From a virus, in IMG/VR virus record IMGVR_UViG_3300043569_000219, positions 1-25,277 of that record: 25,277 nucleotides of DNA; one strand, 5' to 3'. Under the pieces are notes generated by a model. The model did no database searches. It was not told the origin of the DNA and worked only from the letters and a program-made list of their open reading frames with translations. Positions 16,372 to 22,285 of the stretch are shown one piece after another; the first letter of the stretch is position 1; each line of letters opens with the position of its first letter. The position numbers and the translations under genes are program-made.

Positions 16372-17463
16372 TTAGAGGTAGTTTTTAACCACGTCTCTTA
16401 GCCGTTTCCCTATTTTGCTCCATGTGAACTGTTCTTTTACAACTGTGTTGACGTGCTCTGCTGTTTTAGCTCTGTATTCGTCTAGGTTGTTTATTATTTG
16501 CAATGTTTTGTCTACTGCCTTGTCTATTAACAGTTCAACTCCGCATCCGTCGTGTATCGGGTTGCCTAAAAGTATTTGGTCGCTTTTTTGGGATGGGATT
16601 AAAGCCCATTCAGGCAGGAAGTCTTGCCATGCTCCGCCCTGTGCGCCTAAAGTTATTTCGCCTCTCGCCATTGCTTCTAAGGCTGGATGCTCAAAGGCTC
16701 CGCCTCTGCTACTTAGAAAGTAGATGTCGCATAGGTCGTTTAGTTCTAGCTTTTGCGTTTCGGTTAGCCATCCGACTGGGATACAGCCGTCCATTTGCCG
16801 TTCAAGAGGTTCCTCTGGATTTTTAATCGGCTTAGTGAACCACATTACGCCTTTTGATGTTCTGATTATCAGCAGTATGTTTTCGGTTTCTTTCAGGAGT
16901 TCTTCATGGTATTTTGCCAGCAGGTCTAAGCCTTTCCTGTAGGGTGAATGTAGAATCCAGCATTGTATCAGGGTTAGGTTGTTTTTCTGTTTCAGTTCTG
17001 CTAAAGGCTTGAAAGTGTTTGGTTTTTGTTTTGGAGTGTCAAAGTAGGAGTCGTCTATTCCATGTGGAACTACGTGTACAGGCTTCTTTACGCCTGAGTT
17101 CAGGAATGAGTTTCTGCTGAAGTTTGACGGCACTATTAGGGCTGTAGCGTATTCGGCTAGTTTAACGCCGTATTCGGTTATGTGGTCGCTGTCTGCCACG
17201 TCTACGCCTATTATGCCCCTTATGTTTTCAACTGAGGTTGTCAAGTGTTTTTCGTATCTTTGAAGGTTATAGAAGTATGGCTGTACAAGAATTGGCGATT
17301 CATAGACTAGGCTGGCTACTGGCACGGCTGTTGGGAAAGCGTTTTCATCTATAGGTTCAACTCTGAAGTATTGTTTTAATAGTCTAACATGTTTTTCAGC
17401 TATAACTCTGAAGCTTACGGTTTTTGTTAGCGGGTAAACGTAGAAGACGGGTTTAGTCATCAT
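16372..17463 (-). CDS. GT-B fold glycosyltransferase (family GT1/GT4-like)
   Basis: 363 residues. The N-terminal half is a Rossmann-like acceptor domain ending in VVPHGID (about 131-137), the usual hinge of this fold. The C-terminal donor-binding half has IQCWILHSPYRKGLDLL, a beta strand ILLIIRTSKG, VGWLTETQKLELNDLCDIYF, and the signature SRGGAFEHPALEAMARG (about 252-268) with the E-x(n)-E residues that hold the nucleotide sugar. The final helix (SKIGKRLRDVVKNYL) packs back as in GT4 enzymes. It would transfer a sugar to a virion or host acceptor. Filamentous archaeal viruses commonly carry such genes near the MCP. It follows MCP1 after a probable terminator and has its own weak Shine-Dalgarno site (GAGGGG). 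Confidence 0.88.
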   Translation of the reverse strand: MMTKPVFYVYPLTKTVSFRVIAEKHVRLLKQYFRVEPIDENAFPTAVPVASLVYESPILVQPYFYNLQRYEKHLTTSVENIRGIIGVDVADSDHITEYGVKLAEYATALIVPSNFSRNSFLNSGVKKPVHVVPHGIDDSYFDTPKQKPNTFKPLAELKQKNNLTLIQCWILHSPYRKGLDLLAKYHEELLKETENILLIIRTSKGVMWFTKPIKNPEEPLERQMDGCIPVGWLTETQKLELNDLCDIYFLSSRGGAFEHPALEAMARGEITLGAQGGAWQDFLPEWALIPSQKSDQILLGNPIHDGCGVELLIDKAVDKTLQIINNLDEYRAKTAEHVNTVVKEQFTWSKIGKRLRDVVKNYL

Positions 17464-17494
17464 CTGTTTAGAGAGTCCCCTCTAGCCTGAATTT

Positions 17495-17520
17495 TGGGCT
17501 GTATAAAAAATAAGGGGGGG
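17495..17520 (-). terminator. Terminator after MCP1
   Basis: Read on the minus strand, a C-run is followed by TTATTTTTTATA about 20 bases after the MCP1 stop. A U-rich terminator is expected after a highly expressed capsid gene. The same AT-rich block could also act as TATA box for the glycosyltransferase. Confidence 0.5.
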
Positions 17521-17541
17521 ATTTAGGTTTTAACTCTTATG

Positions 17542-17919
17542 CTATGGTGTTGGAATTACAGCAACTATGATGGCGTCTCCAATTGCGGAGAGAATGGTTT
17601 CGTTTAATCCATAGGCAGTCTTGAAGTAAGCCACTAGACCGTCTTTGATTTTCTCCTTGTTGGCTCCGCCTTGCCTTGAAACGTGTCTCCACAGTTTCAG
17701 GGCGAAAGCGAGGTAGGTTGCTCGGTCACCGCCTGCAATACCCGAAGTGTCAAGCACGTCCCGTATCATTTCTCTGATGACTGAGACAGAGTGTAGCCCT
17801 GCCTGTGCTCTCGCAAACGCTACTTCCTGTACGTCTGTGAATCTGGTGCTGACTACTGTTGGATTGTATTTCTTCTGGTATTTGCTGAACATGTCAAGTC
17901 CAGTTCTATACAATGGCAT
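17542..17919 (-). CDS. Major capsid protein 1, Tokiviricetes (filamentous archaeal virus) type
   Basis: 125 residues, the usual size of rudivirus and lipothrixvirus MCPs (about 130-140). It has a positively charged N-terminal arm (SKYQKKYNPTVVSTRFTDV), which in this class wraps A-form DNA, then a helical core: SVSVIREMIRDVLDTSG; GIAGGDRATYLAFALKLWRH (60-79); and GLVAYFKTAYGLNETILSAI (94-113). The G-I-x-G..R..Y turn and the x-Y-F-x-x-A-Y-G-L-x-x-x-I-L helix match my memory of the Sulfolobus rudivirus MCP (GITG..RAIY; KAYY...YGANPEILDAV). GGTGG lies 9 bases before the ATG. A paralogue is encoded divergently at 18170. The family call is from memory, not from a search. Confidence 0.8.
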   Translation of the reverse strand: MPLYRTGLDMFSKYQKKYNPTVVSTRFTDVQEVAFARAQAGLHSVSVIREMIRDVLDTSGIAGGDRATYLAFALKLWRHVSRQGGANKEKIKDGLVAYFKTAYGLNETILSAIGDAIIVAVIPTP

Positions 17920-17967
17920 TTCTTAATTCCACCTTTTTGTTTTTCGTTGTTTTTATAATTTGTTTAA

Positions 17968-17984
17968 GGTATTTAAGCTTTTTT
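17968..17984 (-). promoter_or_regulatory. MCP1 promoter (BRE/TATA)
   Basis: AAAAAAGCTTAAATACC on the minus strand is a strong archaeal TATA context. A start about 25 nt downstream (near 17945) leaves a leader of about 25 nt with GGTGG before the MCP1 ATG. A second AT-rich candidate (ATTATAAAA near 17950) would give a nearly leaderless transcript. Confidence 0.55.
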
Positions 17985-18100
17985 CTTGCCGCTTTCGGTG
18001 ATTCGGCAATGCTTCGGTCTTATATTTCCGAGATAGCCTCTAAAATTGCTTCTTGTTCTGGTTGTGTTAGTGTTTGACGGGTATCTTGTCTTCTTGTTTG

Positions 18101-18114
18101 TTTACATGTGTAAA
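18101..18114. promoter_or_regulatory. Dispersed palindrome TTTACATGTGTAAA in the MCP intergenic region
   Basis: The longest copy (14 bp, with only the central TG breaking the symmetry). It sits between the two divergent capsid promoters and upstream of the MCP2 TATA box. Confidence 0.7.
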
Positions 18115-18121
18115 TTACTGC

Positions 18122-18141
18122 GAACGATACTGTTATATTTC
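18122..18141 (+). promoter_or_regulatory. MCP2 promoter
   Basis: CGATACTGTTATATTTCGG holds a TATA-like TTATATTT about 30 bases before the ATG at 18170. The palindrome at 18101-18114 is centred about 28 bp upstream of this TATA box, where an activator or upstream-binding repressor would sit. Confidence 0.4.
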
Positions 18142-18169
18142 GGTTGGTTTTACACTATGTTGTGAGACT

Positions 18170-18658
18170 ATGCCTTTGAAGCGTACTCCTAGAGAGATTC
18201 TTGAGAAGTGGCGGCAGAAGCATAATCCTGAAGTTGTGGGTATGAGGTATAGGGATGTGGCTAATCTTACAAAGCGGAGGCTTGGAAGGGTTGTTAAGCT
18301 GGCGACACGTATAAATGATGTTGTGGCGGCTGTCATTGACAAGCATGGCATAGGTGGGGCGGGAAGGATGGATTACTACAGTTTTGGCAGGAAGCTTTGG
18401 TGGCGGCTTTATGAGGTTGACAAGAGCTTGTATGACCAGTATATTAGGGCAACTAAGCTGTATTTTATTAATGCGTATGGGTTGAAGGTTGAAGTTCTTG
18501 ATGAAATAACTGAGGGTTTGGTTGAATTAGCTGACCAAATTAAGGCTGAAGAGGCTAGGGAAGTTGCTAATGAGCAGGAAGAGTTGGAAAAGCTTTTAGC
18601 TGAAGAGAAGGATGATATTGTAGCTGAGGGCGGCGGAGTTGGCGGTTCGCAAACTTGA
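18170..18658 (+). CDS. Major capsid protein 2 paralogue with acidic C-terminal extension
   Basis: 162 residues from the ATG at 18170. This start is chosen because MPLKRT aligns with MPLYRT of MCP1; an in-frame upstream ATG would add 32 Cys-rich residues with no counterpart. The first 117 residues align to MCP1 without gaps, with about 35 identities by eye, including HNPEVV, GIGG, KLWW (KLWR in MCP1) and YFINAYGL. After that comes a highly charged helical tail (ADQIKAEEAREVANEQEELE) ending in a Gly-rich GGGVGGSQT. Lipothrixviruses build filaments from a heterodimer of two paralogous MCPs, so this is probably the second subunit. It could instead be a minor capsid or assembly variant. It heads a plus-strand unit with the RHH gene and 18780-19094. 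Confidence 0.75.
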   Translation: MPLKRTPREILEKWRQKHNPEVVGMRYRDVANLTKRRLGRVVKLATRINDVVAAVIDKHGIGGAGRMDYYSFGRKLWWRLYEVDKSLYDQYIRATKLYFINAYGLKVEVLDEITEGLVELADQIKAEEAREVANEQEELEKLLAEEKDDIVAEGGGVGGSQT

Positions 18659-18779
18659 AGTTGTTGTTCCAAGCAGAGTTTATGAGTTGCTTGAGAAGTG
18701 TGAGCAGAAGAGCGGCGTTAAAAAGGAAGACCTTTTAATGCGTGCTGTCATAAAGGTTTTAGAGGAGTTCGGGGTGTAA
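18639..18779 (+). CDS. 46-residue ribbon-helix-helix (Arc/CopG-like) protein
   Basis: A TTG start at 18639, directly after a purine-rich GAGGGCGGCGGAG, gives 46 codons ending TAA at 18777-18779. An N-terminal beta strand (RKLEVVVPSRV) is followed by helix 1 (YELLEKCEQKSG) and helix 2 (KKEDLLMRAVIKVLEEFG), the typical order of RHH DNA-binding dimers. It overlaps the end of MCP2 by 20 bases in another frame, and its stop touches the ATG of the next gene (TAAATG), so it is embedded in the operon. It may regulate capsid expression or bind the dispersed palindromes. A missing ATG start is the main doubt. Confidence 0.6.
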   Translation: MAVRKLEVVVPSRVYELLEKCEQKSGVKKEDLLMRAVIKVLEEFGV

Positions 18780-19094
18780 ATGAGTCTTCAATCTAAAATT
18801 AGAGTGTTGATTGCAGGCATTGAAGACACGAATAGCCGCATTAACGTAGCGTCTACAATCAGTTACCTTTACGACTTGTACAGCAATGGCAGAATAAGTG
18901 AGGAGCAGGTTAGAGATGACCTTTACGATGTTTTGTTTGAGGTTATGCGTTTTCTTAAGCCTAACTTGGTTGAGGATGCGTTGAAGAAGGTTACAGAAGA
19001 TTTGGTTGAAGACTTTGTTAGAACCTTCAAGCTTGAAAGTGCAAGTAAAAGGGTTATGGCTAAGTACAGGGCGGGTAGCGGTTTAGCGTTTTAG
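18780..19094 (+). CDS. 104-residue helical protein, unknown
   Basis: The ATG follows the RHH stop directly (TAAATG). The protein is all-helical: QSKIRVLIAGIEDTNSRIN, ASTISYLYDLYSNGRI, SEEQVRDDLYDVLFEVMRFL, VEDALKKVTEDLVEDFVRTF, with a basic C-terminus (SKRVMAKYRAGSGLAF). It is third in the MCP2-RHH unit and ends in a 12-base convergent overlap with the membrane protein gene. The size and helix content would fit a capsid-associated or DNA-binding protein. I recognise no family. Confidence 0.6.
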   Translation: MSLQSKIRVLIAGIEDTNSRINVASTISYLYDLYSNGRISEEQVRDDLYDVLFEVMRFLKPNLVEDALKKVTEDLVEDFVRTFKLESASKRVMAKYRAGSGLAF

Positions 19095-19301
19095 GCTTCT
19101 AGCGTTTTTAATTTTCATTGTCAGCCAGTATGCCGCTGTGATGAGGGGCACTATGTAGAGGATTCCAAAGGGGTTTATGCAGAAGAAGTAGAAGAACCAT
19201 ATGTTGACAGGTGTAGGTGTTGGCAGAGTTGCAAGGATTGCTGGGATTACAAAGTTTATGGTTAAGATGAAGATTATGAAGGGTTTAGATTCTTTTTTCA
19301 T
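19083..19301 (-). CDS. Two-helix membrane protein
   Basis: 72 residues. A first transmembrane helix runs from about 8 to 25 (FIIFILTINFVIPAIL), a Pro/Thr loop follows (LPTPTPVN), then aromatic-rich WFFYFFCINPFGILYIVPLI and TAAYWLTMKI, and a basic C-terminus (KNARSLKR). The positive ends and Pro-Thr loop are typical of small viral membrane proteins, which in enveloped filamentous viruses may sit in the envelope or in the host membrane at exit. The gene is preceded by GAGGT and lies four bases after the resolvase gene. The function is unknown. Confidence 0.55.
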   Translation of the reverse strand: MKKESKPFIIFILTINFVIPAILATLPTPTPVNIWFFYFFCINPFGILYIVPLITAAYWLTMKIKNARSLKR

Positions 19302-19305
19302 GGGT

Positions 19306-19602
19306 TTAAACCTCTAGGAAGTTGTATTTTCTGTCTTTTTTCATGTAGACATATGTTTTGCATGTGTAGGTTCCAGCTAGGTTTTTGAGGTCTTTGAAGC
19401 GTTCCGCCAGTTTTGATGTGTCTTTTGGTGCTTGCTCCTTTTTGCATTGGATTAGCCAGATTTCTTTGCGGTCTGGAAAGATGGCGATTAAGTCGGCTGG
19501 TGTAAGGCTTCTTGCGGAGCGGACAACTATGGCGGCTCCTTGTTTTAGAAGTTCGTCTTTAGCTTTGAGTTCTATCAAGTAGCCACTCCTATACTTGCTC
19601 AA
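19306..19602 (-). CDS. hjc: Hjc-like Holliday junction resolvase
   Basis: 98 residues with the archaeal Hjc-type nuclease layout: YRSGYLIELKAKDELLKQGA (Glu 11 in helix 1), VVRSARS, PADLIAIF (catalytic Asp 37), and IWLIQCKKEQ with Gln 52 and Lys 54 where most PD-(D/E)xK enzymes have Glu-x-Lys. It is shorter than cellular Hjc (about 130). Such enzymes cut four-way junctions symmetrically, and rudiviruses and their kin encode them to resolve replication intermediates or genome termini. It overlaps the radical SAM gene by 14 bases and is co-transcribed with it. Glu-to-Gln at the E-x-K position also occurs in some nuclease families, so it may still be active. A non-resolvase PD-(D/E)xK nuclease is the alternative. 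Confidence 0.75.
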   Translation of the reverse strand: MSKYRSGYLIELKAKDELLKQGAAIVVRSARSLTPADLIAIFPDRKEIWLIQCKKEQAPKDTSKLAERFKDLKNLAGTYTCKTYVYMKKDRKYNFLEV

Positions 19603-20329
19603 TGTTTATCCCTCTCAGGTTTTTTCCTTTTACCTGTATTCCGCTTGCTTTTAAGAGCTTTATTAGAGTGGCTGTTTGTTCTAGGCTGGGTTCTGGGAGT
19701 TGTATTAGGTTTGGCTTAGAGTTGTAGCCTATCCACACGTATTCTGGCTCTGCGTCAGTTATCATTCTGAAGAATGGGTTTAAGTCGAAGTCTAATATTG
19801 GTTCTATGGTTATCACTTTATGTGGGAAAATTATTTCTCTAAAAACTTTGTGTCTTTGTGTCGGTAGAGGAGCGTATGATATTTTTCGGTAGCCCCAGTC
19901 CCTGTTTGTTTCCAGAGTTTCTAAGATTACGGCGTTTTTAACATTGTTCATTATTATTTCGGGAATGCTAAAAGGTCTATTGACAGTTAAGGCTTCCCAG
20001 TTTTTGCTTTGAAAGTAGTATGTTTTGTTGGGGCAACGTTTCTCATGTTCTGAGATTTGCTTAATGATTCTAAGCAGATAGGTTATAGAACAGAAGGCTA
20101 TGTCTCCGTCTCCACATACGAAGACTATTTTGGAACTTGGGATGTGCCTAAGCCTTTCTGGGTGAACGTGTGGAGTGTAGTTGTAACATTCTGTGCAGTT
20201 TTTCTTTGCCCACCTCTTAAGTTGTCTCTGAAAAGAAACCTTACAGTAGATGCACCCATGATAACAGCCGACAAATGGATTCCATGTTTTAGTGTCAGCA
20301 TACATATGAGTTCTGGCTTGCATAATCAT
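19589..20329 (-). CDS. Radical SAM protein, phage Gp37/Gp68 (DUF5131)-like
   Basis: 246 residues from the ATG at 20329, which overlaps the upstream stop (ATGA). A longer frame would add 71 Lys/Pro/Arg-rich residues antisense to sense, an artefact of overlap with the upstream gene. The canonical CX3CX2C cluster motif sits in TWNPFVGCYHGCIYCKV (Cys 22, 26, 29). Later motifs are IVFVCGDGDIAF, YYFQSKNWEAL, VITIEPILDFD and YVWIGYNSKP, matching the SAM-barrel strands of DUF5131-type proteins ('TWNP..GC', 'fqlLTKn', 'SiEPll', 'viiGgEs'). These bind a [4Fe-4S] cluster and S-adenosylmethionine; their substrate is unknown. It is paired with the HNH-like gene upstream and Hjc downstream. A nucleic-acid modification role is possible but unproven. 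Confidence 0.8.
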   Translation of the reverse strand: MIMQARTHMYADTKTWNPFVGCYHGCIYCKVSFQRQLKRWAKKNCTECYNYTPHVHPERLRHIPSSKIVFVCGDGDIAFCSITYLLRIIKQISEHEKRCPNKTYYFQSKNWEALTVNRPFSIPEIIMNNVKNAVILETLETNRDWGYRKISYAPLPTQRHKVFREIIFPHKVITIEPILDFDLNPFFRMITDAEPEYVWIGYNSKPNLIQLPEPSLEQTATLIKLLKASGIQVKGKNLRGINIEQV

Positions 20330-20856
20330 TCCCTTCTTATGCCGTTTGCGTATTTGGATTGGCTTATTCCGAGTGAGCCAAGGGTTACCATGATCATGTA
20401 GTTTGCTAGTCTTTCGTTTTTTTCTAGGTCTCTTTGGTCTATGTAGAATTTTTGGTTTTCTAGGTCGAAGTATAGGGGTATTCTTCCTTGGACGTGGTGG
20501 TTTTTGCGTTTTGCTAGGACGTGTAGGGTTTTGTTTTTCCATGTTATTTTGCGTAGGTAGAAGCCTTCGTTTGGGTATCTTTGCTTGAGTCTTTGCAGGT
20601 AGTCTGTTAGGTCTTTTACTGTTATTTTTGGCGGGTTTGGTTTTTTCTCTATTATGAAGTCGGCTTTGTATCTTCCGTATTGGCTTCCACCTTTGACTAT
20701 TGGGGTGTGTTCCTCGAATATTTCAATTAGTTTTAAGCCTAGTCCGTGTTCTTCGTTGTGGCATGACTTGCATAGGCGGATGTATTCCATTGTTTGGTAG
20801 TTTATGATGTGGTAGTATAGTGGGGGTTTGGTTGTTCCGCATTTTTGACATTGCAT
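20326..20856 (-). CDS. HNH-like zinc protein
   Basis: 176 residues. The N-terminus holds an HNH-type zinc fold: CQKC (3-6), YHIINY (15-20), LCKSCHNEEH (28-37). The usual Asp-His is Tyr-His here, so catalysis is uncertain, but the zinc Cys set is intact. After that the protein is alpha/beta (KITVKDLTDYLQRLKQRYP, LYFDLENQKFYI) and ends in a basic tail. GGTGA precedes the ATG, with a TATA box (20888-20900) about 30-40 bases upstream of the ATG. The stop overlaps the radical SAM start, so the pair is co-translated. It could be a homing or DNA-processing nuclease, or a DNA-binding partner of the radical SAM enzyme. Confidence 0.6.
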   Translation of the reverse strand: MQCQKCGTTKPPLYYHIINYQTMEYIRLCKSCHNEEHGLGLKLIEIFEEHTPIVKGGSQYGRYKADFIIEKKPNPPKITVKDLTDYLQRLKQRYPNEGFYLRKITWKNKTLHVLAKRKNHHVQGRIPLYFDLENQKFYIDQRDLEKNERLANYMIMVTLGSLGISQSKYANGIRRE

Positions 20857-20884
20857 TTTGGCTCACCTATGGTAATATAGACGT

Positions 20885-20900
20885 AAAGAAGTATATAAGT
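20885..20900 (-). promoter_or_regulatory. Promoter of the HNH / radical SAM / Hjc unit
   Basis: ACTTATATACTT on the minus strand is a good TATA box. The expected start near 20868 leaves a short leader with GGTGA before the ATG at 20856. Confidence 0.55.
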
Positions 20901-20928
20901 ATTGCGGATAGAGGAATGTTACCGCAAT
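20901..20928. promoter_or_regulatory. Inverted repeat ATTGCGG-N14-CCGCAAT between divergent promoters
   Basis: Two perfect 7-bp arms (20901-20907 and 20922-20928) lie just upstream of the minus-strand TATA box and of the plus-strand AT-rich element. They are a likely operator or activator site for this divergent pair, different in sequence from the dispersed palindrome. Confidence 0.45.
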
Positions 20929-20938
20929 GTTTAAAAAT

Positions 20939-20950
20939 TTACATATGTAA
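20939..20950. promoter_or_regulatory. Dispersed palindrome TTACATATGTAA at a promoter
   Basis: Perfect copy ten bases before the GTG start of the coiled-coil gene, just after its AT-rich promoter element. Binding here would probably repress. Confidence 0.7.
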
Positions 20951-20959
20951 GAGAAGCAT

Positions 20960-21241
20960 GTGGTTGGCATGGCGAGCAAATGGGTTGCTGATGCGATTAG
21001 GGCTTTCGCTCCTACTGTGGCGGATAAAGTTTTGGGGCTTATTGGAGAGAAAAAGCTGAGTAAGGATGATTTGAACATTTTGCTTATCACTTTGTTGGCT
21101 GAACAGAATATGGGTGTTGCTAAATGTTTAGAGGGGATTAACAATCAGTTGGCGAATGTGCAGAAGACTTTGGAGCTTTTCGGCAGAGAGTTGAAGACTT
21201 TGAATGAGGGTGTTGCTGTTCTTTTGAGGCGGACAGAATAG
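20960..21241 (+). CDS. Helical / coiled-coil protein, unknown
   Basis: About 90-93 residues. Starts are GTG 20960 or ATG 20969 (MASKWVADAIRAFAPTVADK). The upstream region has an AT-rich element (TTTAAAAATTTA at about 20930), so a start near 20960 would be almost leaderless. The protein is helical: VADKVLGLIGEKKLSKDDLN, ILLITLLAEQNMGV, then a heptad-like coiled coil INNQLANVQKTLELFGREL and LNEGVAVLLRR. The palindrome 20939-20950 lies between the AT-rich element and the start, where a bound protein would block transcription. The last 104 bases overlap the convergent RHH gene. The function is unknown; a regulator or scaffold-like protein is possible. Confidence 0.6.
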   Translation: MVGMASKWVADAIRAFAPTVADKVLGLIGEKKLSKDDLNILLITLLAEQNMGVAKCLEGINNQLANVQKTLELFGRELKTLNEGVAVLLRRTE

Positions 21242-21389
21242 GCTTAAGCTGTGAAATCACTTTTTCAGGGTTTTGAAGCAGTAGTTTGACAAGGCTTGTT
21301 AACAGTTTATAATCTGAGATGCCTAGTTCCCTTGCGATTTGACGGTATTTCTTTGCATCTTTTTTGTTTAGTCTTGTGTTTACATACAT
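21138..21389 (-). CDS. RHH-type DNA-binding protein, convergent overlap with 20960-21241
   Basis: 83 residues with an ideal Shine-Dalgarno site (GGTGAT, six bases before the ATG). The first 55 residues fit a ribbon-helix-helix: strand YVNTRLNKKD, helix AKKYRQIARELG, helix SDYKLLTSLVKLLLQNPEKV. The last 30 residues (SKEQQHPHSKSSTLC...) are low-complexity and are encoded antisense to the neighbouring plus-strand gene. The ATG itself lies inside a copy of the dispersed palindrome (21385-21394), which suggests autoregulation and makes this protein a candidate for the palindrome-binding factor. It ends the RHH-ParB operon. The C-terminal extension may simply be read-through into the overlap. Confidence 0.62.
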   Translation of the reverse strand: MYVNTRLNKKDAKKYRQIARELGISDYKLLTSLVKLLLQNPEKVISQLKPILSASKEQQHPHSKSSTLCRKAPKSSAHSPTDC

Positions 21390-21395
21390 GTGTAA
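21384..21395. promoter_or_regulatory. Dispersed palindrome ATACATGTGTAA over a start codon
   Basis: Covers the ATG of the RHH gene 21138-21389. A half-site TTACAT lies directly beside it (21380-21385). Confidence 0.65.
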
Positions 21396-21448
21396 TCACC
21401 TAGAAGAGGGTTTGCTCAGAGTAGGACATGTTGTAAGCCTTCTATTCG

Positions 21449-22285
21449 TTACTCACTTATCTTCAGCCACTCCTGTTCCTCTAGTGCACGCTCGTACACT
21501 TCCTCTATGGTGTCTAGTGCAGTCATTCCATACCACCATGTGTATGGTAGTCCATGGTACCATGGTCTGTACATGTGTATATTGGTCAGTATTTTGTTTG
21601 CTACGGCTAAGGTTATCAGCCTTCTTAACGCATGCTCTGGAACCTCTTTAAGTTTTGTCTTATGTATGTATACTGCTCTGCCTTCGTCGAATGTGATTTT
21701 ATAGTATTCTTTTAGCATGTCTCTTATCCTTGCTGATGCTTCTCTTGTTTCGGGGTAATATTGTTGTCCTAGTCCTTGGTCGTGGTGTTCTATAGCCCAT
21801 ATTGGTTTTACATGTGTAATTAGGCGTTTGGCTCCTTGGAGTGCCTGTTCTTCGTATCCTTCTATGTCGATTTTTGCGAGGTGGCATTCTTCTATTAGGG
21901 TGTCTAATGTTTTAACTTGTACTGTTACGGTTTTTCTTCCATGTCTTGGGTATAGTGTTGTGTTCGTGTCATCCATGTACAATGTTGAGGTTGATGGGGT
22001 GGCTCCTACTGCGTACGGGTGTACGGTTACATTGTTTATGTTGTTGAGTCTCAGGTTTTGCTCCAGTACTTTGATTGATTCTGGATTCGGTTCTATGGCG
22101 TGGACGTGCTTGCATGTTTTAGCCAGCCTTACCGTGTAGAATCCTACGTGCGCCCCGATGTCTGCGAATACCGTATCCTTTGTCGCCAAGGACTGCAGAG
22201 TCTTGAGCAGGTTTTTCTCCCTTGGCATTATTCCCCTGATGTTCTGGAACCATTTAAGTCCGTCCCAGCTTGTGTATACTGTCAT
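21449..22285 (-). CDS. FkbM-family SAM-dependent methyltransferase
   Basis: 278 residues. Motif I is FADIGAHVGFYTVRL (about 40-54), followed by the acidic loop VHAIEPNPESIKVLEQNL (62-79), then NNVTVHPYAVGA, TVQVKTLDTLIEE, and LAKIDIEGYEEQALQGAKRL, the KiDiEG-E motif that defines FkbM enzymes. They O-methylate sugars or similar groups. The C-terminal ~100 residues are helical with an aromatic, Tyr/Trp-rich stretch (MYRPWYHGLPYTWW). GGTGAT precedes the ATG, which overlaps the glycosyltransferase stop (ATGA). Pairing with a glycosyltransferase suggests methyl-capping of a glycan on the virion or host surface. Two dispersed palindromes (21570, 21808) lie inside the gene. Confidence 0.88.
   Translation of the reverse strand: MTVYTSWDGLKWFQNIRGIMPREKNLLKTLQSLATKDTVFADIGAHVGFYTVRLAKTCKHVHAIEPNPESIKVLEQNLRLNNINNVTVHPYAVGATPSTSTLYMDDTNTTLYPRHGRKTVTVQVKTLDTLIEECHLAKIDIEGYEEQALQGAKRLITHVKPIWAIEHHDQGLGQQYYPETREASARIRDMLKEYYKITFDEGRAVYIHKTKLKEVPEHALRRLITLAVANKILTNIHMYRPWYHGLPYTWWYGMTALDTIEEVYERALEEQEWLKISE
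21569..21580. repeat. Dispersed palindrome GTACATGTGTAT
   Basis: Core TACATGTGTA inside the FkbM gene, five bases after a separate 14-bp palindrome CCATGGTACCATGG. Confidence 0.6.
21808..21819. repeat. Dispersed palindrome TTACATGTGTAA
   Basis: Inside the FkbM gene (codons for I-T-H-V). Confidence 0.7.

Noticed and set aside
18008-18160. Protein-like minus-strand frame ending DTRQTLTQPEQEAILEAI in the MCP intergenic region
   Set aside because: No ATG, GTG or TTG start between the upstream stop and this stretch. It might be a gene remnant but I cannot support it.
18074-18169. 32-residue N-terminal extension of MCP2
   Set aside because: It is Cys-rich, spans the promoter and palindrome, and has no counterpart in MCP1; the alignment begins exactly at the ATG at 18170.
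18639-19094. Toxin-antitoxin reading of the RHH gene and its downstream neighbour
   Set aside because: The downstream helical protein shows no toxin fold (no RelE, PIN or MazF-like motifs), and the pair lies in a capsid operon.
20330-20542. 71-residue Lys/Pro/Arg-rich extension of the radical SAM protein
   Set aside because: It lies over the end of the HNH-like gene in another frame. The ATGA overlap at 20329 gives the expected start.
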